Assembly (NCBI GenBank): GCA_023251335.1
Contig: JAHEZA010000031.1
Location: 1 to 11,893 of the forward strand
Length of the DNA: 11,893 nucleotides
Origin: Chitinophagaceae bacterium
Lineage (GTDB): Bacteria; Bacteroidota; Bacteroidia; Chitinophagales; Chitinophagaceae
Reading direction: 5' to 3'
Shown: piece by piece, positions 1 to 6,910 of the stretch
Layout: every line of letters starts with the position of its first letter
How positions within the stretch are numbered: position 1 is the first letter of the stretch
Position numbers and translations under genes: made by a program
The notes under the pieces: generated by a model
What the model was told of the DNA's origin: nothing
The model's input: only the letters and a program-made list of their open reading frames with translations
The model's database searches: none

Positions 1-75
1 TAATATCAACAGATAAAAAAATAGGGAGAAAAAAAAATGTTTATCTTGAAATATTTAATAAAATAAATTTGGCCT

Positions 76-1677
76 ATGGAGGGAGTTGGATTAATTACGA
101 TACTATTATTGGGAGTAATTGTGCTGGCAATTATTAGTAATAAATATAAATTTCCTTTTCCCATTGTATTGGTGCTTTCCGGAATTGCGATAAGCCTTAT
201 TCCGGGCCTTCCTCCCATATCATTGCAACCGGATATTGTCTTTCTTATTTTTTTACCGCCGTTATTATACGATGCTTCATGGAATACCAACTGGTATAAT
301 TTTAAAGTATATAAACGTCCTATTTTATTGGTCGCATTCGGGCTTGTTTTTTTTACAACTTTCATTGTGGGGGTTGTTGCACATACCTTTATTCCCGGTA
401 TCAGTTGGCCGGCCGGATTCGTCCTGGGGGCTATTATTTCTCCGACCGATTCGGTAGCTGCCATTTCTATGACGAAAGGGTTGCCGCTTGCCAAGCGAAT
501 CACTTCTATATTAGAAGGTGAAAGCCTGGTAAACGACGCCAGCGGACTGATAGCTTATAAATATGCAATAGCCGCAGTGATGGCCGGTAATTTTGTTTTT
601 TGGCAGGCGGAATTAAATTTTCTTTGGGTAGTTGCCGGCGGGGTAGGTATTGGGCTTGGCATCGGGTACCTGGCATTTCTTATGTCAAAAGGAAGAAATT
701 TTGATAGTATTATCCTGACATCAATAAGTCTTATCGTTCCATTCACCTCTTACCTGCTTGCTAATTTTTTTGAGGTATCGGGCGTATTAGCGGTGGTGAC
801 GACCGGCTTATTCTTATCCTATCACTCCCAGTCAATTATTACGCACCAGGCAAGAATTACAAGATATGCGGTGTGGGACGTTATCGTCTTTATTCTTAAC
901 GGGCTGATCTTTATTTTAATTGGCCTTCAGCTAAAAACCATTATGGCCGGAATTACATCCTACTCAACAGGAGAGCTTGTTTTTTACGGAATTCTCATAA
1001 GCGCGGTTGTCATCATTACACGGTTTATTTATGTGGTCCCCACTGCATTGCTACCGAGATACCTAAGCAAAAAAATAAGAAAGGAACCTTTTGATAAGCG
1101 ATACATGTTCATTATTGGATGGACGGGTATCCGGGGTGTAATATCATTGGCTGCAGCATTATCAATACCCATACTGTTGCCTGATGGCACTGCCTTTCCC
1201 GCGCGCAACCTTATTATCTATCTTACATTTTGTGTAATACTCGCCACATTGCTGGTCCTGGGATTGCCACTGCCGTGGATTATCCGGAAATTAAAAATAC
1301 AGACACATTCCATTGTTGCCGAAGAATATGAAGTGCGCTCAGCCATACTTAACGCCACCATTGATCATCTTGATCAGAACATTGAAAAAGTACGGGAAGA
1401 ATTCAGGGAAAAAATAAAAAGGAAATATGATTATAAATTACAGCGCATTCAAAAAACGGATCTTCCACCCGGCTATTTTGGAAATGTGAAACCAACGATG
1501 ACGCCTGAAAATATTTTCAATCAATATTCCCAACTGGAAGTAAATATCATAAATGTAGAACGCCGCCTGTTACAGGATATGTACCGCAAAGGGAAAGTGA
1601 GTGAGGAGATAGTGCGTAAAATTGAAAGAGAGCTAGACCTTGAGGAGAGCAGGCTTGCGTTGATAATGGGAATATAA
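76..1677 (+). CDS. CPA1-family Na+/H+ antiporter (NhaP/YjcE type)
   Basis: This is an inner-membrane cation/proton exchanger of 533 aa, expected to expel Na+ (or K+) in exchange for H+ for pH and salt homeostasis. About twelve hydrophobic segments fill residues 1-405. The signature residues of the family are visible: PTDS at 123-126, and the ion-binding Asn-Asp pair in GESLVNDA at 148-155. The conserved GWTGIRGVISLAAALSIP segment, with its arginine, lies at 348-365. The last ~125 residues are a charged, helical cytoplasmic tail (EEYEVRSAIL onward), as in many bacterial NhaP/YjcE proteins. The start at 76 places the first membrane helix immediately at the N terminus, as expected. The gene stands alone: the next gene is 163 nt away and unrelated. 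The exact ion preference cannot be read from the sequence. Confidence 0.93.
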   Translation: MEGVGLITILLLGVIVLAIISNKYKFPFPIVLVLSGIAISLIPGLPPISLQPDIVFLIFLPPLLYDASWNTNWYNFKVYKRPILLVAFGLVFFTTFIVGVVAHTFIPGISWPAGFVLGAIISPTDSVAAISMTKGLPLAKRITSILEGESLVNDASGLIAYKYAIAAVMAGNFVFWQAELNFLWVVAGGVGIGLGIGYLAFLMSKGRNFDSIILTSISLIVPFTSYLLANFFEVSGVLAVVTTGLFLSYHSQSIITHQARITRYAVWDVIVFILNGLIFILIGLQLKTIMAGITSYSTGELVFYGILISAVVIITRFIYVVPTALLPRYLSKKIRKEPFDKRYMFIIGWTGIRGVISLAAALSIPILLPDGTAFPARNLIIYLTFCVILATLLVLGLPLPWIIRKLKIQTHSIVAEEYEVRSAILNATIDHLDQNIEKVREEFREKIKRKYDYKLQRIQKTDLPPGYFGNVKPTMTPENIFNQYSQLEVNIINVERRLLQDMYRKGKVSEEIVRKIERELDLEESRLALIMGI

Positions 1678-1840
1678 ATAATCCTTTTTTCATATTTTGT
1701 CTCTGTTAGAGTTCCTTCAGGCAGATGCCGCCGTGTGTTCTCACAATCTAAGGTATTGGATACATTTACGACTTAAGTGAAAGAGAAGCGATACCGGCAA
1801 ATAACATAATTTCATACTTTTAATTTACGATTTCAACATA

Positions 1841-2947
1841 ATGAATATAAACGGCAAACATTTCCGGACAGTGTGGTTGAATGAAAATGATCCGCAGGTA
1901 GTAAATATTATTGATCAACAAATATTGCCTCACCGGTTTGTGATTAAAAAGTTGCATACGGTAAGCGAAGTGGTACATGCTATACACGATATGCACGTAA
2001 GAGGAGCGGGGCTTATTGGCGCGACAGCGGGCTATGGAATGTACCTTGCAACAATAGAAGCTGCGCAAACAAAATCTTTTGACGAACATTTAAATCGGTC
2101 TGCAAAAGAAATTGCAGCGGCAAGGCCAACAGCAGTAAATCTTTCATGGGCGGTAAACAGGCAACTAACTGCGATAGACACCCGGAAACCGGTGAGTGAA
2201 AAAATAAAGATTGCAAGAGACACGGCCATTGCCATTGCAGATGAAGATGCTGAGCATTGCAGAAGGATTGGTATGCATGGTGTAAAAATTATTGAAGCCA
2301 TTTCAAAAAAGAAAAACGGCGCTCCCGTAAATATTCTTACCCATTGCAATGCAGGCTGGCTGGCCTTTGTGGATTATGGTTCTGCCACGTCGCCTGTTTA
2401 CGAAGCATATCAAAGAGGCATCAACGTACATGTATGGGTTGATGAAACGAGGCCACGGAACCAGGGTGCTGGATTAACAGCATGGGAATTGTTGAATCAC
2501 GGTGTACCGCATACGGTAATCGCGGATAATACAGGCGGGCATTTGATGCAACACGGAATGGTGGATATGGTAATCACCGGTGCGGACCGCGTTACACGCG
2601 TCGGGGATGCCGCCAATAAAATCGGCACTTATTTAAAAGCGCTTGCGGCGGCGGATAATAATATTCCTTTTTACATAGCGCTTCCATCGTCCACATTCGA
2701 CTGGATGATCAGTGATGGATTAAAAGAAATTCCGATTGAAACAAGGAGCGCTGATGAAGTGAAATATGTGGAAGGCCTTTGCGACAATGAAATAAAAAAA
2801 GTGCTGATCACCCCATTGGGCAGCGAGGCAATTAACTATGGTTTTGATGTCACACCGGCCAGGCTTATTACAGGGCTGATAACCGAACGTGGTATTTGTA
2901 ACGCCAGTGAAAATGATATTCTGCAATTGTTTCCGGAAAAATCATAA
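1841..2947 (+). CDS. mtnA: MtnA-like S-methyl-5-thioribose-1-phosphate isomerase
   Basis: This is an aldose-ketose isomerase of the MtnA/eIF2B-like family, 368 aa, of normal family length. MtnA converts 5-methylthioribose-1-phosphate to 5-methylthioribulose-1-phosphate in methionine salvage. Visible motifs are the phosphate-binding VRGAGLIGATAGYG (53-66), THCNAG with the catalytic Cys169, DETRPRNQGAGLTAWEL (201-217), and GADRVTRVGDAANKIGTY (247-264) with catalytic Asp248. Two positions differ from the consensus I remember (VRGAPAIG and QGARLTAWEL): Pro-Ala is replaced by Gly-Leu at 57-58, and the usual Arg by Gly at 211. This may point to a paralogue with altered substrate, for example 5-deoxyribose-1-phosphate. 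The next gene starts 4 nt after the stop codon, so the two form an operon. A weak -7-like TACTTTTA lies at 1815-1822. The fold assignment is sure; the substrate is less so. Confidence 0.88.
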   Translation: MNINGKHFRTVWLNENDPQVVNIIDQQILPHRFVIKKLHTVSEVVHAIHDMHVRGAGLIGATAGYGMYLATIEAAQTKSFDEHLNRSAKEIAAARPTAVNLSWAVNRQLTAIDTRKPVSEKIKIARDTAIAIADEDAEHCRRIGMHGVKIIEAISKKKNGAPVNILTHCNAGWLAFVDYGSATSPVYEAYQRGINVHVWVDETRPRNQGAGLTAWELLNHGVPHTVIADNTGGHLMQHGMVDMVITGADRVTRVGDAANKIGTYLKALAAADNNIPFYIALPSSTFDWMISDGLKEIPIETRSADEVKYVEGLCDNEIKKVLITPLGSEAINYGFDVTPARLITGLITERGICNASENDILQLFPEKS

Positions 2948-2951
2948 AACC

Positions 2952-3548
2952 ATGAATGAAGAAGGCGTTATCAAATTTAACTGCATCTGGATAAAGCAGG
3001 CTCCGCTGAATATTGAATTAATAAAGGAGTTGAATACCTGGCGCGATAAATTATACAGGCTAAAACTGTTGGGTGCCACAAAAGATGGTATCGGTTATGG
3101 AAATATCAGTTGCAGGTACAAGGAACATTTTATTATTAGCGGATCAGGAACAGGGAAGCTAAAGCATCTCACCAACGAACACTATGCTACTGTTACAAAT
3201 TACAGTGTTCAGGAAAACACGCTTACTGCCGTTGGCCCGGTAATTGCCTCTTCTGAATCTTTAACACATGCAGTGATCTATAAAAGCCAGCCCACTATCA
3301 ATGGTGTTTTTCATGTACATCATTTTGCCTTATGGAAAAAATTATTAAATAAAATTCCCACTACTCATATTGACGTTGCTTATGGCACTCCTGCAATGGC
3401 AAACGAAATAGTAAGGCTGTTCGAAGAAACCGATCTTGCATTGAAAAAAATATTTGTGATGGCTGGTCATGAAGAAGGAATTGTTTCTTTCGGCAAAGAT
3501 GTAAATGAAGCGGGCCATCTATTACTGGCTGCGTTACGTGCGTTGTAG
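2952..3548 (+). CDS. Class II aldolase/adducin-family protein (MtnB- or Ald2-like)
   Basis: This is a cytoplasmic metal-dependent sugar-phosphate enzyme of 198 aa. It carries the class II aldolase hallmarks in order: GYGNISCR (48-55), the phosphate-binding ISGSGTGKL (62-70), the acidic residue Glu102 in SSESLTHAVIY, the metal-binding histidines in FHVHH (His121, His123), and a third His173 in GHEEG. The reading frame is open from 2889, but that would overlap mtnA by 59 nt. The ATG at 2952, 4 nt after the mtnA stop, puts the fold at its normal N terminus and is preferred. Being coupled to an MtnA-like isomerase, it should act on the ketose-1-phosphate product. It could be a dehydratase (MtnB) in methionine salvage, or an aldolase (Ald2/DrdA type) releasing dihydroxyacetone phosphate plus an aldehyde. 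No mtnC, mtnD or kinase gene is visible here. The family is certain; the reaction is unresolved. Confidence 0.85.
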   Translation: MNEEGVIKFNCIWIKQAPLNIELIKELNTWRDKLYRLKLLGATKDGIGYGNISCRYKEHFIISGSGTGKLKHLTNEHYATVTNYSVQENTLTAVGPVIASSESLTHAVIYKSQPTINGVFHVHHFALWKKLLNKIPTTHIDVAYGTPAMANEIVRLFEETDLALKKIFVMAGHEEGIVSFGKDVNEAGHLLLAALRAL

Positions 3549-3566
3549 GACAAGTCGCAACTTGTC
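3549..3566. repeat. Perfect short palindrome just after the aldolase gene
   Basis: GACAAGT and ACTTGTC form a 7-bp perfect stem around the loop CGCA, beginning at the base after the stop codon. There is no following T run, so it is not a classic terminator for the + strand. It could stabilise the 3' end of the mRNA or be one unit of a dispersed extragenic palindromic repeat. Only this copy was noticed in the window. Confidence 0.55.
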
Positions 3567-3596
3567 TCACAGGAAAAAATTAATGCCACCCGGGTG

Positions 3597-3632
3597 CTGT
3601 TGTTGGCGTCTCCGCCATCAGTCATGCAACAG
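3597..3632. repeat. Nested imperfect hairpin (extragenic palindrome)
   Basis: An inner stem TGGCG/CGCCA (3604-3608 with 3613-3617, loop TCTC) sits inside an outer stem CTGTTG/CAACAG (3597-3602 with 3627-3632). The outer arms are separated by a bulge on the 3' side. A 10-bp self-complementary CACCCGGGTG lies immediately upstream (3587-3596). The stretch is more G/C-rich than its surroundings. Together with the palindrome at 3549-3566 it resembles an extragenic repeat block of the REP kind. That family assignment is an inference, because dispersion in the genome cannot be tested here. Confidence 0.45.
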
Positions 3633-3746
3633 TAGCGCATCTATTGATTGGTAGAAAAAAACAGGGCATATTCTGCAAGCAGGCAACCAATCCTAAAAGA
3701 TTTCCGATTATATAATCAACTCAAAAGTCAAAATAAAAATTATATC

Positions 3747-4097
3747 ATGAAAATTAAACATTTTGTCATGCTTTTTCCTGCGTGCCTGCTAATATCATTT
3801 CTGCCTTCCTGTTCAAAATCCGGTACTGATGCGACTTCCGACCCTAATACAACAACGGTAATTATTTCAGGAAGCACATTCCCAACAACGATATCCGTTA
3901 AAATGGGAACGACAATTGTATGGAAAAATATAGATGCGATGGCTCACACCGTTACATCCGATGATGGAACAGAATTTAGCAGTGGAAATTTAGCATCGGG
4001 TGCAAGCTTTTCCTACCTGGCAAAAACAGCAGGATCGTTGCCTTATCACTGCGAGTATCACGCAAATATGCATGGCACATTGGTGGTAAATCCGTGA
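3747..4097 (+). CDS. Small cupredoxin (plastocyanin-like) lipoprotein
   Basis: This is a 116-aa exported blue-copper-type electron carrier. Residues 1-22 are a lipoprotein signal ending in the lipobox LPSC, with Cys22 the predicted lipidated residue, followed by a short Ser/Thr/Asp-rich linker. The remainder is one cupredoxin domain. The expected type 1 copper ligands are all present: His67 (AHTV), Cys102, His105 and Met108 in the C-x2-H-x2-M arrangement of PYHCEYHANMHG. The frame is open upstream to 3648, but that extension lacks export features. The ATG at 3747 gives a proper signal peptide and is preferred. It is a single gene, with a terminator about 85 nt after the stop codon. Redox partners are not visible nearby. 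Confidence 0.88.
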   Translation: MKIKHFVMLFPACLLISFLPSCSKSGTDATSDPNTTTVIISGSTFPTTISVKMGTTIVWKNIDAMAHTVTSDDGTEFSSGNLASGASFSYLAKTAGSLPYHCEYHANMHGTLVVNP

Positions 4098-4423
4098 CAG
4101 AGGATATATTCTTTTTCGTAAACGCCAGCGTGCTTTGAAAAGTTTTCTTCTCACGAGAATTTTTTAGATTTTGGCAGCGTAAACCGGGTAACTGAAAGGT
4201 CCCGGTTTTTTTTGTGTTCGGAGACTGATTATGGCAAACATAAAGATCAAAAGCAATTTTAAGGTGGCAGTTTTTAGGAAATAGAATTCGATTACAAATG
4301 CTGGGCGAAGTGTTTGATAATGACCACAACTTAGGCTCTGAAATATTGCGAATTTCTACAGGAAATTTTCGCATCCGTTTCTTTTGTCCATTAAAATCAT
4401 AAATATTTATACCCTAAACTGTT
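4098..4423. other. Non-coding gap between convergent genes
   Basis: This 326-nt stretch separates the + strand cupredoxin gene from the 3' end of the - strand T9SS gene. It holds the terminator at 4181-4213 and a weaker hairpin (TTCTC/GAGAA, 4148-4159) followed by six T, which may be an earlier weak terminator. The rest (4214-4423) contains only very short open frames, such as 34 codons from 4298, with no recognisable similarity. I see no clear terminator for the - strand gene. Confidence 0.6.
4181..4213 (+). terminator. Intrinsic terminator after the cupredoxin gene
   Basis: AAACCGGG (4181-4188) pairs with CCCGGTTT (4201-4208) around a 12-nt loop. The T run from 4206 to 4213 overlaps the descending arm. 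It ends the transcript of the cupredoxin lipoprotein gene. Confidence 0.8.
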
Positions 4424-5914
4424 TTATTGTTTTACCACTTTCACTGATCTTTGCATTCGCCCATTATTCCATTCAGCATACAAATAATAAACACCAGTTG
4501 TTAGCGGTATCATATTCACCATAATTTGATTACTCCCTTTAGAAAGTTCTTGTTTTTGCATTTTTATCATTGCCCCTTTACTGTCAAATACCTTAATCAA
4601 AATCCGGGATCTTGATTGTGCCGCAATGTCTATAGTGATTCTGCCAGGTGTGGGGTTTGGCGAAACGCGAATTACATCTGATATGCTACAGGAAGCTTTA
4701 ACAACGCTACTATATTGCACCTTGCCATCCACATCATATTCTGCAATGCGGTAGTAATTATCCGGCAAACCATTACTATCAATAAAAGAATAGATATGTT
4801 CTGTTTCGCTATTGCCAGCCGCAGCAATGTCGGCGACCATTGACCAGCTATGGCCATTGGGGCTTTTTTCAACACTAAAATGACTGGTGTTCTGTTCCCC
4901 TGCAGTTTTCCATTTGAGTAAGATTTTGCCTTCTTCACATTTTGAATTGATAGAAAGAAAGCTAACAGGCAGAGGCCCTGTTGCAATTGTTTTGAAATAT
5001 AATCCGTCATCTTTTGCCAAAAATAGTTTGTCGTTAAATTCAACTATATCGAATGAATAACCTCTAGGAAAAAATTCTTCATTTATTGACCAGCTTTCAC
5101 CAATAACAGCATTCTTTTTACGCTCCTGGATCCATGTTCCTTTAGGTACTTCATTTGTCAACATGTAATTATTTGCCGACCCGGAATAGATATTTCTATC
5201 GGCGCCGTCATGGGTTCTGGTGTTATCATCTGTCCATCCAATGCCCGAATTGTTACTTCTGATAACCTTATTGCCATTGACTGCAAAGATTGTATTGCCA
5301 TTGTTTATCATCCTGTTTATTTGCAGTCCCGGCTTTAAAGTGCCATAGTAATATTCTTCGTTCCATCGATTGGCAGCAAAATCGTAGCGGTAAAAAGTTC
5401 CATTTGACCCGGCACCGATAATTAAAAAATTCGGTGCGCTAATAATATTTTGCACATTGTAAGAATAGGTGGGTAGCCCATTAGTAAAGGGTAGCCATCT
5501 GTTGGTGTTTATATTAAGACTATACACACCATCGCCGAAAGTGGCCCCATATAAAATATTATTATTCACAACAAACCTGCTTGACGGTATAGTACTTAAG
5601 GCATTGCTATGCCACGTAATGCCATCGTCCGAGCTGTTAAACACAGTTACATCACCTGTGCCAACATAGATATCATTATTGTAAAAGGTCATTGAAATGA
5701 TCTCAGCGGGTACATCGCTCACACTTGTTGCAGTCCAGTTAAAACCATTGTTACTTTTGTAGATTATGTTTGAATCAGATGCTGCATAAATTGAGCTATT
5801 ATGAACAACCAATGCCACAATACTTTTAGATGGAATAGAAGAAATTTTTGTCCATTGTGCAAAAGTAAAGGTGAAAGGCAATAGCAAAAATATATTCAAA
5901 TAGATTTTTTTCAT
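4424..5914 (-). CDS. T9SS-secreted protein: beta-propeller-like region, FnIII-like domain, C-terminal sorting domain
   Basis: This is a 496-aa exported protein predicted to cross the outer membrane by the type IX secretion system and stay at the cell surface or be released. Residues 1-20 are a Sec signal peptide ending FAQ. Residues ~21-310 contain repeated strands with motifs such as IYKSNNGFNW, NSSDDGITW and IRSNNSGIGW, typical of BNR/sortilin-like beta-propellers. Residues ~313-407 form the FnIII-like module often found in these proteins (begins PLPVSF, ends DNYYRIAEYDVDGKVQYSSV). Residues ~414-496 are a type A sorting domain with SPNPTPG (418-424) and a terminal strand ending VKVVKQ. It contains no recognisable enzymatic site, so adhesion or binding is likely but unproven. 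The promoter upstream belongs to the shared TRRGK architecture. Confidence 0.88.
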   Translation of the reverse strand: MKKIYLNIFLLLPFTFTFAQWTKISSIPSKSIVALVVHNSSIYAASDSNIIYKSNNGFNWTATSVSDVPAEIISMTFYNNDIYVGTGDVTVFNSSDDGITWHSNALSTIPSSRFVVNNNILYGATFGDGVYSLNINTNRWLPFTNGLPTYSYNVQNIISAPNFLIIGAGSNGTFYRYDFAANRWNEEYYYGTLKPGLQINRMINNGNTIFAVNGNKVIRSNNSGIGWTDDNTRTHDGADRNIYSGSANNYMLTNEVPKGTWIQERKKNAVIGESWSINEEFFPRGYSFDIVEFNDKLFLAKDDGLYFKTIATGPLPVSFLSINSKCEEGKILLKWKTAGEQNTSHFSVEKSPNGHSWSMVADIAAAGNSETEHIYSFIDSNGLPDNYYRIAEYDVDGKVQYSSVVKASCSISDVIRVSPNPTPGRITIDIAAQSRSRILIKVFDSKGAMIKMQKQELSKGSNQIMVNMIPLTTGVYYLYAEWNNGRMQRSVKVVKQ

Positions 5915-5933
5915 TTTAGAAATTTTTTAAAGA

Positions 5934-6000
5934 CAAAAGTAGGTTTACATCCAAGTCAGCTTGTAAGCAGTATCCCTTAATTTTATTTTTTTGTTCCTTA
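5934..6000 (-). promoter_or_regulatory. Promoter E: tandem TRRGK sites plus -7 element for the T9SS gene
   Basis: Read on the - strand, the distal site TAAGGAACAAAAA begins at 6000. The proximal site TAAGGGATACTGC spans 5979-5967, 21 bp further on. After exactly 25 bp the perfect Bacteroidota -7 element TACTTTTG occupies 5941-5934. The predicted transcript leader is about 14 nt. There is no TTG at -33 spacing. The proximal site matches site A in 8 of 13 positions, so this is the weakest sequence match of the five. Both the 25-bp spacing and the 21-bp period fit exactly. Confidence 0.6.
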
Positions 6001-6149
6001 ATTTATCGCCTTCAAGGGCTGCCAGTCTTTAATTCAACCATCATGCTTGTCAACTTGCAGGGACCATAATTTAATTTTTTTAGTAGCTCCCTACAGAACA
6101 CATACAGGCATGCAAAAAATTATAAAATTGATACTGAATTTGTCCCGGC

Positions 6150-6785
6150 TTACTCTCCCGGTTTCACTGGTAATACATAGGCGGGAAGCAATCCATGAGC
6201 TTCTCTGTGGGTGTCGATTACTGAGATAGAATCTTTTGCCTGTGACAAACACATTACGACGCCATTTTTTTCATCAACCCAATAGTTGATAAAGTTTACA
6301 CCGTATTTTTTCTCAACAGCCAGGTCTTTCGCGTGTGCGTCGGCAACATCTTTAGCAGTGACCTTTCCTGCTCCCAGGTAATGAACATCAAGAAAAAATT
6401 TTTTTTGATTAATCAGGCTTGCGGCGGTTCCATCTGTTACCTTGTAAATATACTCAGGCAATAATCCATGTGCTTCCGCATGTGTTTTTCTTATGGACTC
6501 AGTATCGCCGGATGAAGAAAGACAATACACGAGGCCTTTGTCCTCATTAACCCAATACTCAATAAAATGCACACCATATTTTTTTTCCACCGCGAGATCT
6601 TTGGCGTGCGCTTTTGCAACATCTTCGTATTTTACCTTTCCAGGCTCCAACTGATGTACATCTATGTACAGATTTTTTTCTTTTGAACCGCTACCATTTG
6701 AGCCGGGCATACTTTTCTGTGCGTAGGAATACGAGGAGGCAAAACTGAACGCCGTCATCGTGAATAACATAAAAACAGATTTCAT
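6150..6785 (-). CDS. Exported protein with two tandem DUF4242 (SCO4226-like) domains
   Basis: This 211-aa protein has a Sec signal peptide (residues 1-22, cleavage near YAQ) and a Ser/Gly linker, so it should be periplasmic or secreted. Two copies of the same ~77-residue domain follow (39-115 and 130-206). They are identical at 48 of 77 aligned positions and share the exact block HAKDLAVEKKYGV. Histidines and a cysteine are conserved in both copies: His44/135, His60/151, Cys88/179, His102/193, His106/197. The pattern (DVH at the start, Y-W-V-x-E, C-L-S, T-H-x-E-A-H-G-L) is that of DUF4242, whose Streptomyces member SCO4226 has been described as nickel-binding. Metal binding here is inferred only from family and His/Cys content. 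The gene is divergent from the LuxR-type regulator and has promoter C. Confidence 0.83.
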   Translation of the reverse strand: MKSVFMLFTMTAFSFASSYSYAQKSMPGSNGSGSKEKNLYIDVHQLEPGKVKYEDVAKAHAKDLAVEKKYGVHFIEYWVNEDKGLVYCLSSSGDTESIRKTHAEAHGLLPEYIYKVTDGTAASLINQKKFFLDVHYLGAGKVTAKDVADAHAKDLAVEKKYGVNFINYWVDEKNGVVMCLSQAKDSISVIDTHREAHGLLPAYVLPVKPGE

Positions 6786-6826
6786 AATAAATAATTTTAA
6801 ATTTGATAAATGAATTGATTCTGATG

Positions 6827-6894
6827 CAAAGCAACCATTAATGAATTGTTGGCGTTTATGAGGTTTTCCCTATTTTATGAAGACTGTTTCCTCA
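6827..6894 (-). promoter_or_regulatory. Promoter C: tandem TRRGK sites plus -7 element in the divergent DUF4242/regulator gap
   Basis: On the - strand the distal site TGAGGAAACAGTC (6894-6882) is followed 22 bp on by the proximal site TAGGGAAAACCTC (6872-6860). Then come exactly 25 bp and the -7-like TTGCTTTG (6834-6827). The proximal site matches site A at 11 of 13 positions. The leader to the DUF4242 start is about 36 nt. Because this gap is shared with the divergent regulator gene, the same sites could also mediate autoregulation. Confidence 0.68.
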
Positions 6895-6910
6895 TTTTAT
6901 AAAATACAAT

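Noticed and set aside
22-71. TAGGG (22-26) upstream of TAAATTTG (64-71) before the antiporter, as a sixth member of the promoter family.
   Set aside because: The spacing to the -7-like element is 29 rather than 25 bp after a 13-mer, and there is no TRRGK 21-22 bp further upstream. The -7-like element also lies only 4 nt before the ATG.
1749-1822. TAAGG (1749) and TAAGT (1774) upstream of TACTTTTA (1815-1822) before mtnA, as another member.
   Set aside because: The repeat period is 25 bp and the gap to the -7-like element is 28 bp. Neither fits the fixed geometry of the other five.
2889-2951. Upstream ATG extension of the class II aldolase into mtnA.
   Set aside because: It would overlap mtnA by 59 nt and add a sequence without family similarity. 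The ATG at 2952 fits the family and operon spacing.
3648-3746. Upstream ATG extension of the cupredoxin lipoprotein.
   Set aside because: It would bury the lipoprotein signal peptide inside the protein; the ATG at 3747 gives a standard lipobox at residues 19-22.
4298-4402. 34-codon open frame on the + strand between the terminator and the T9SS gene.
   Set aside because: It lies after a strong terminator, has no promoter-like element or recognisable domain, and is short enough to be chance.
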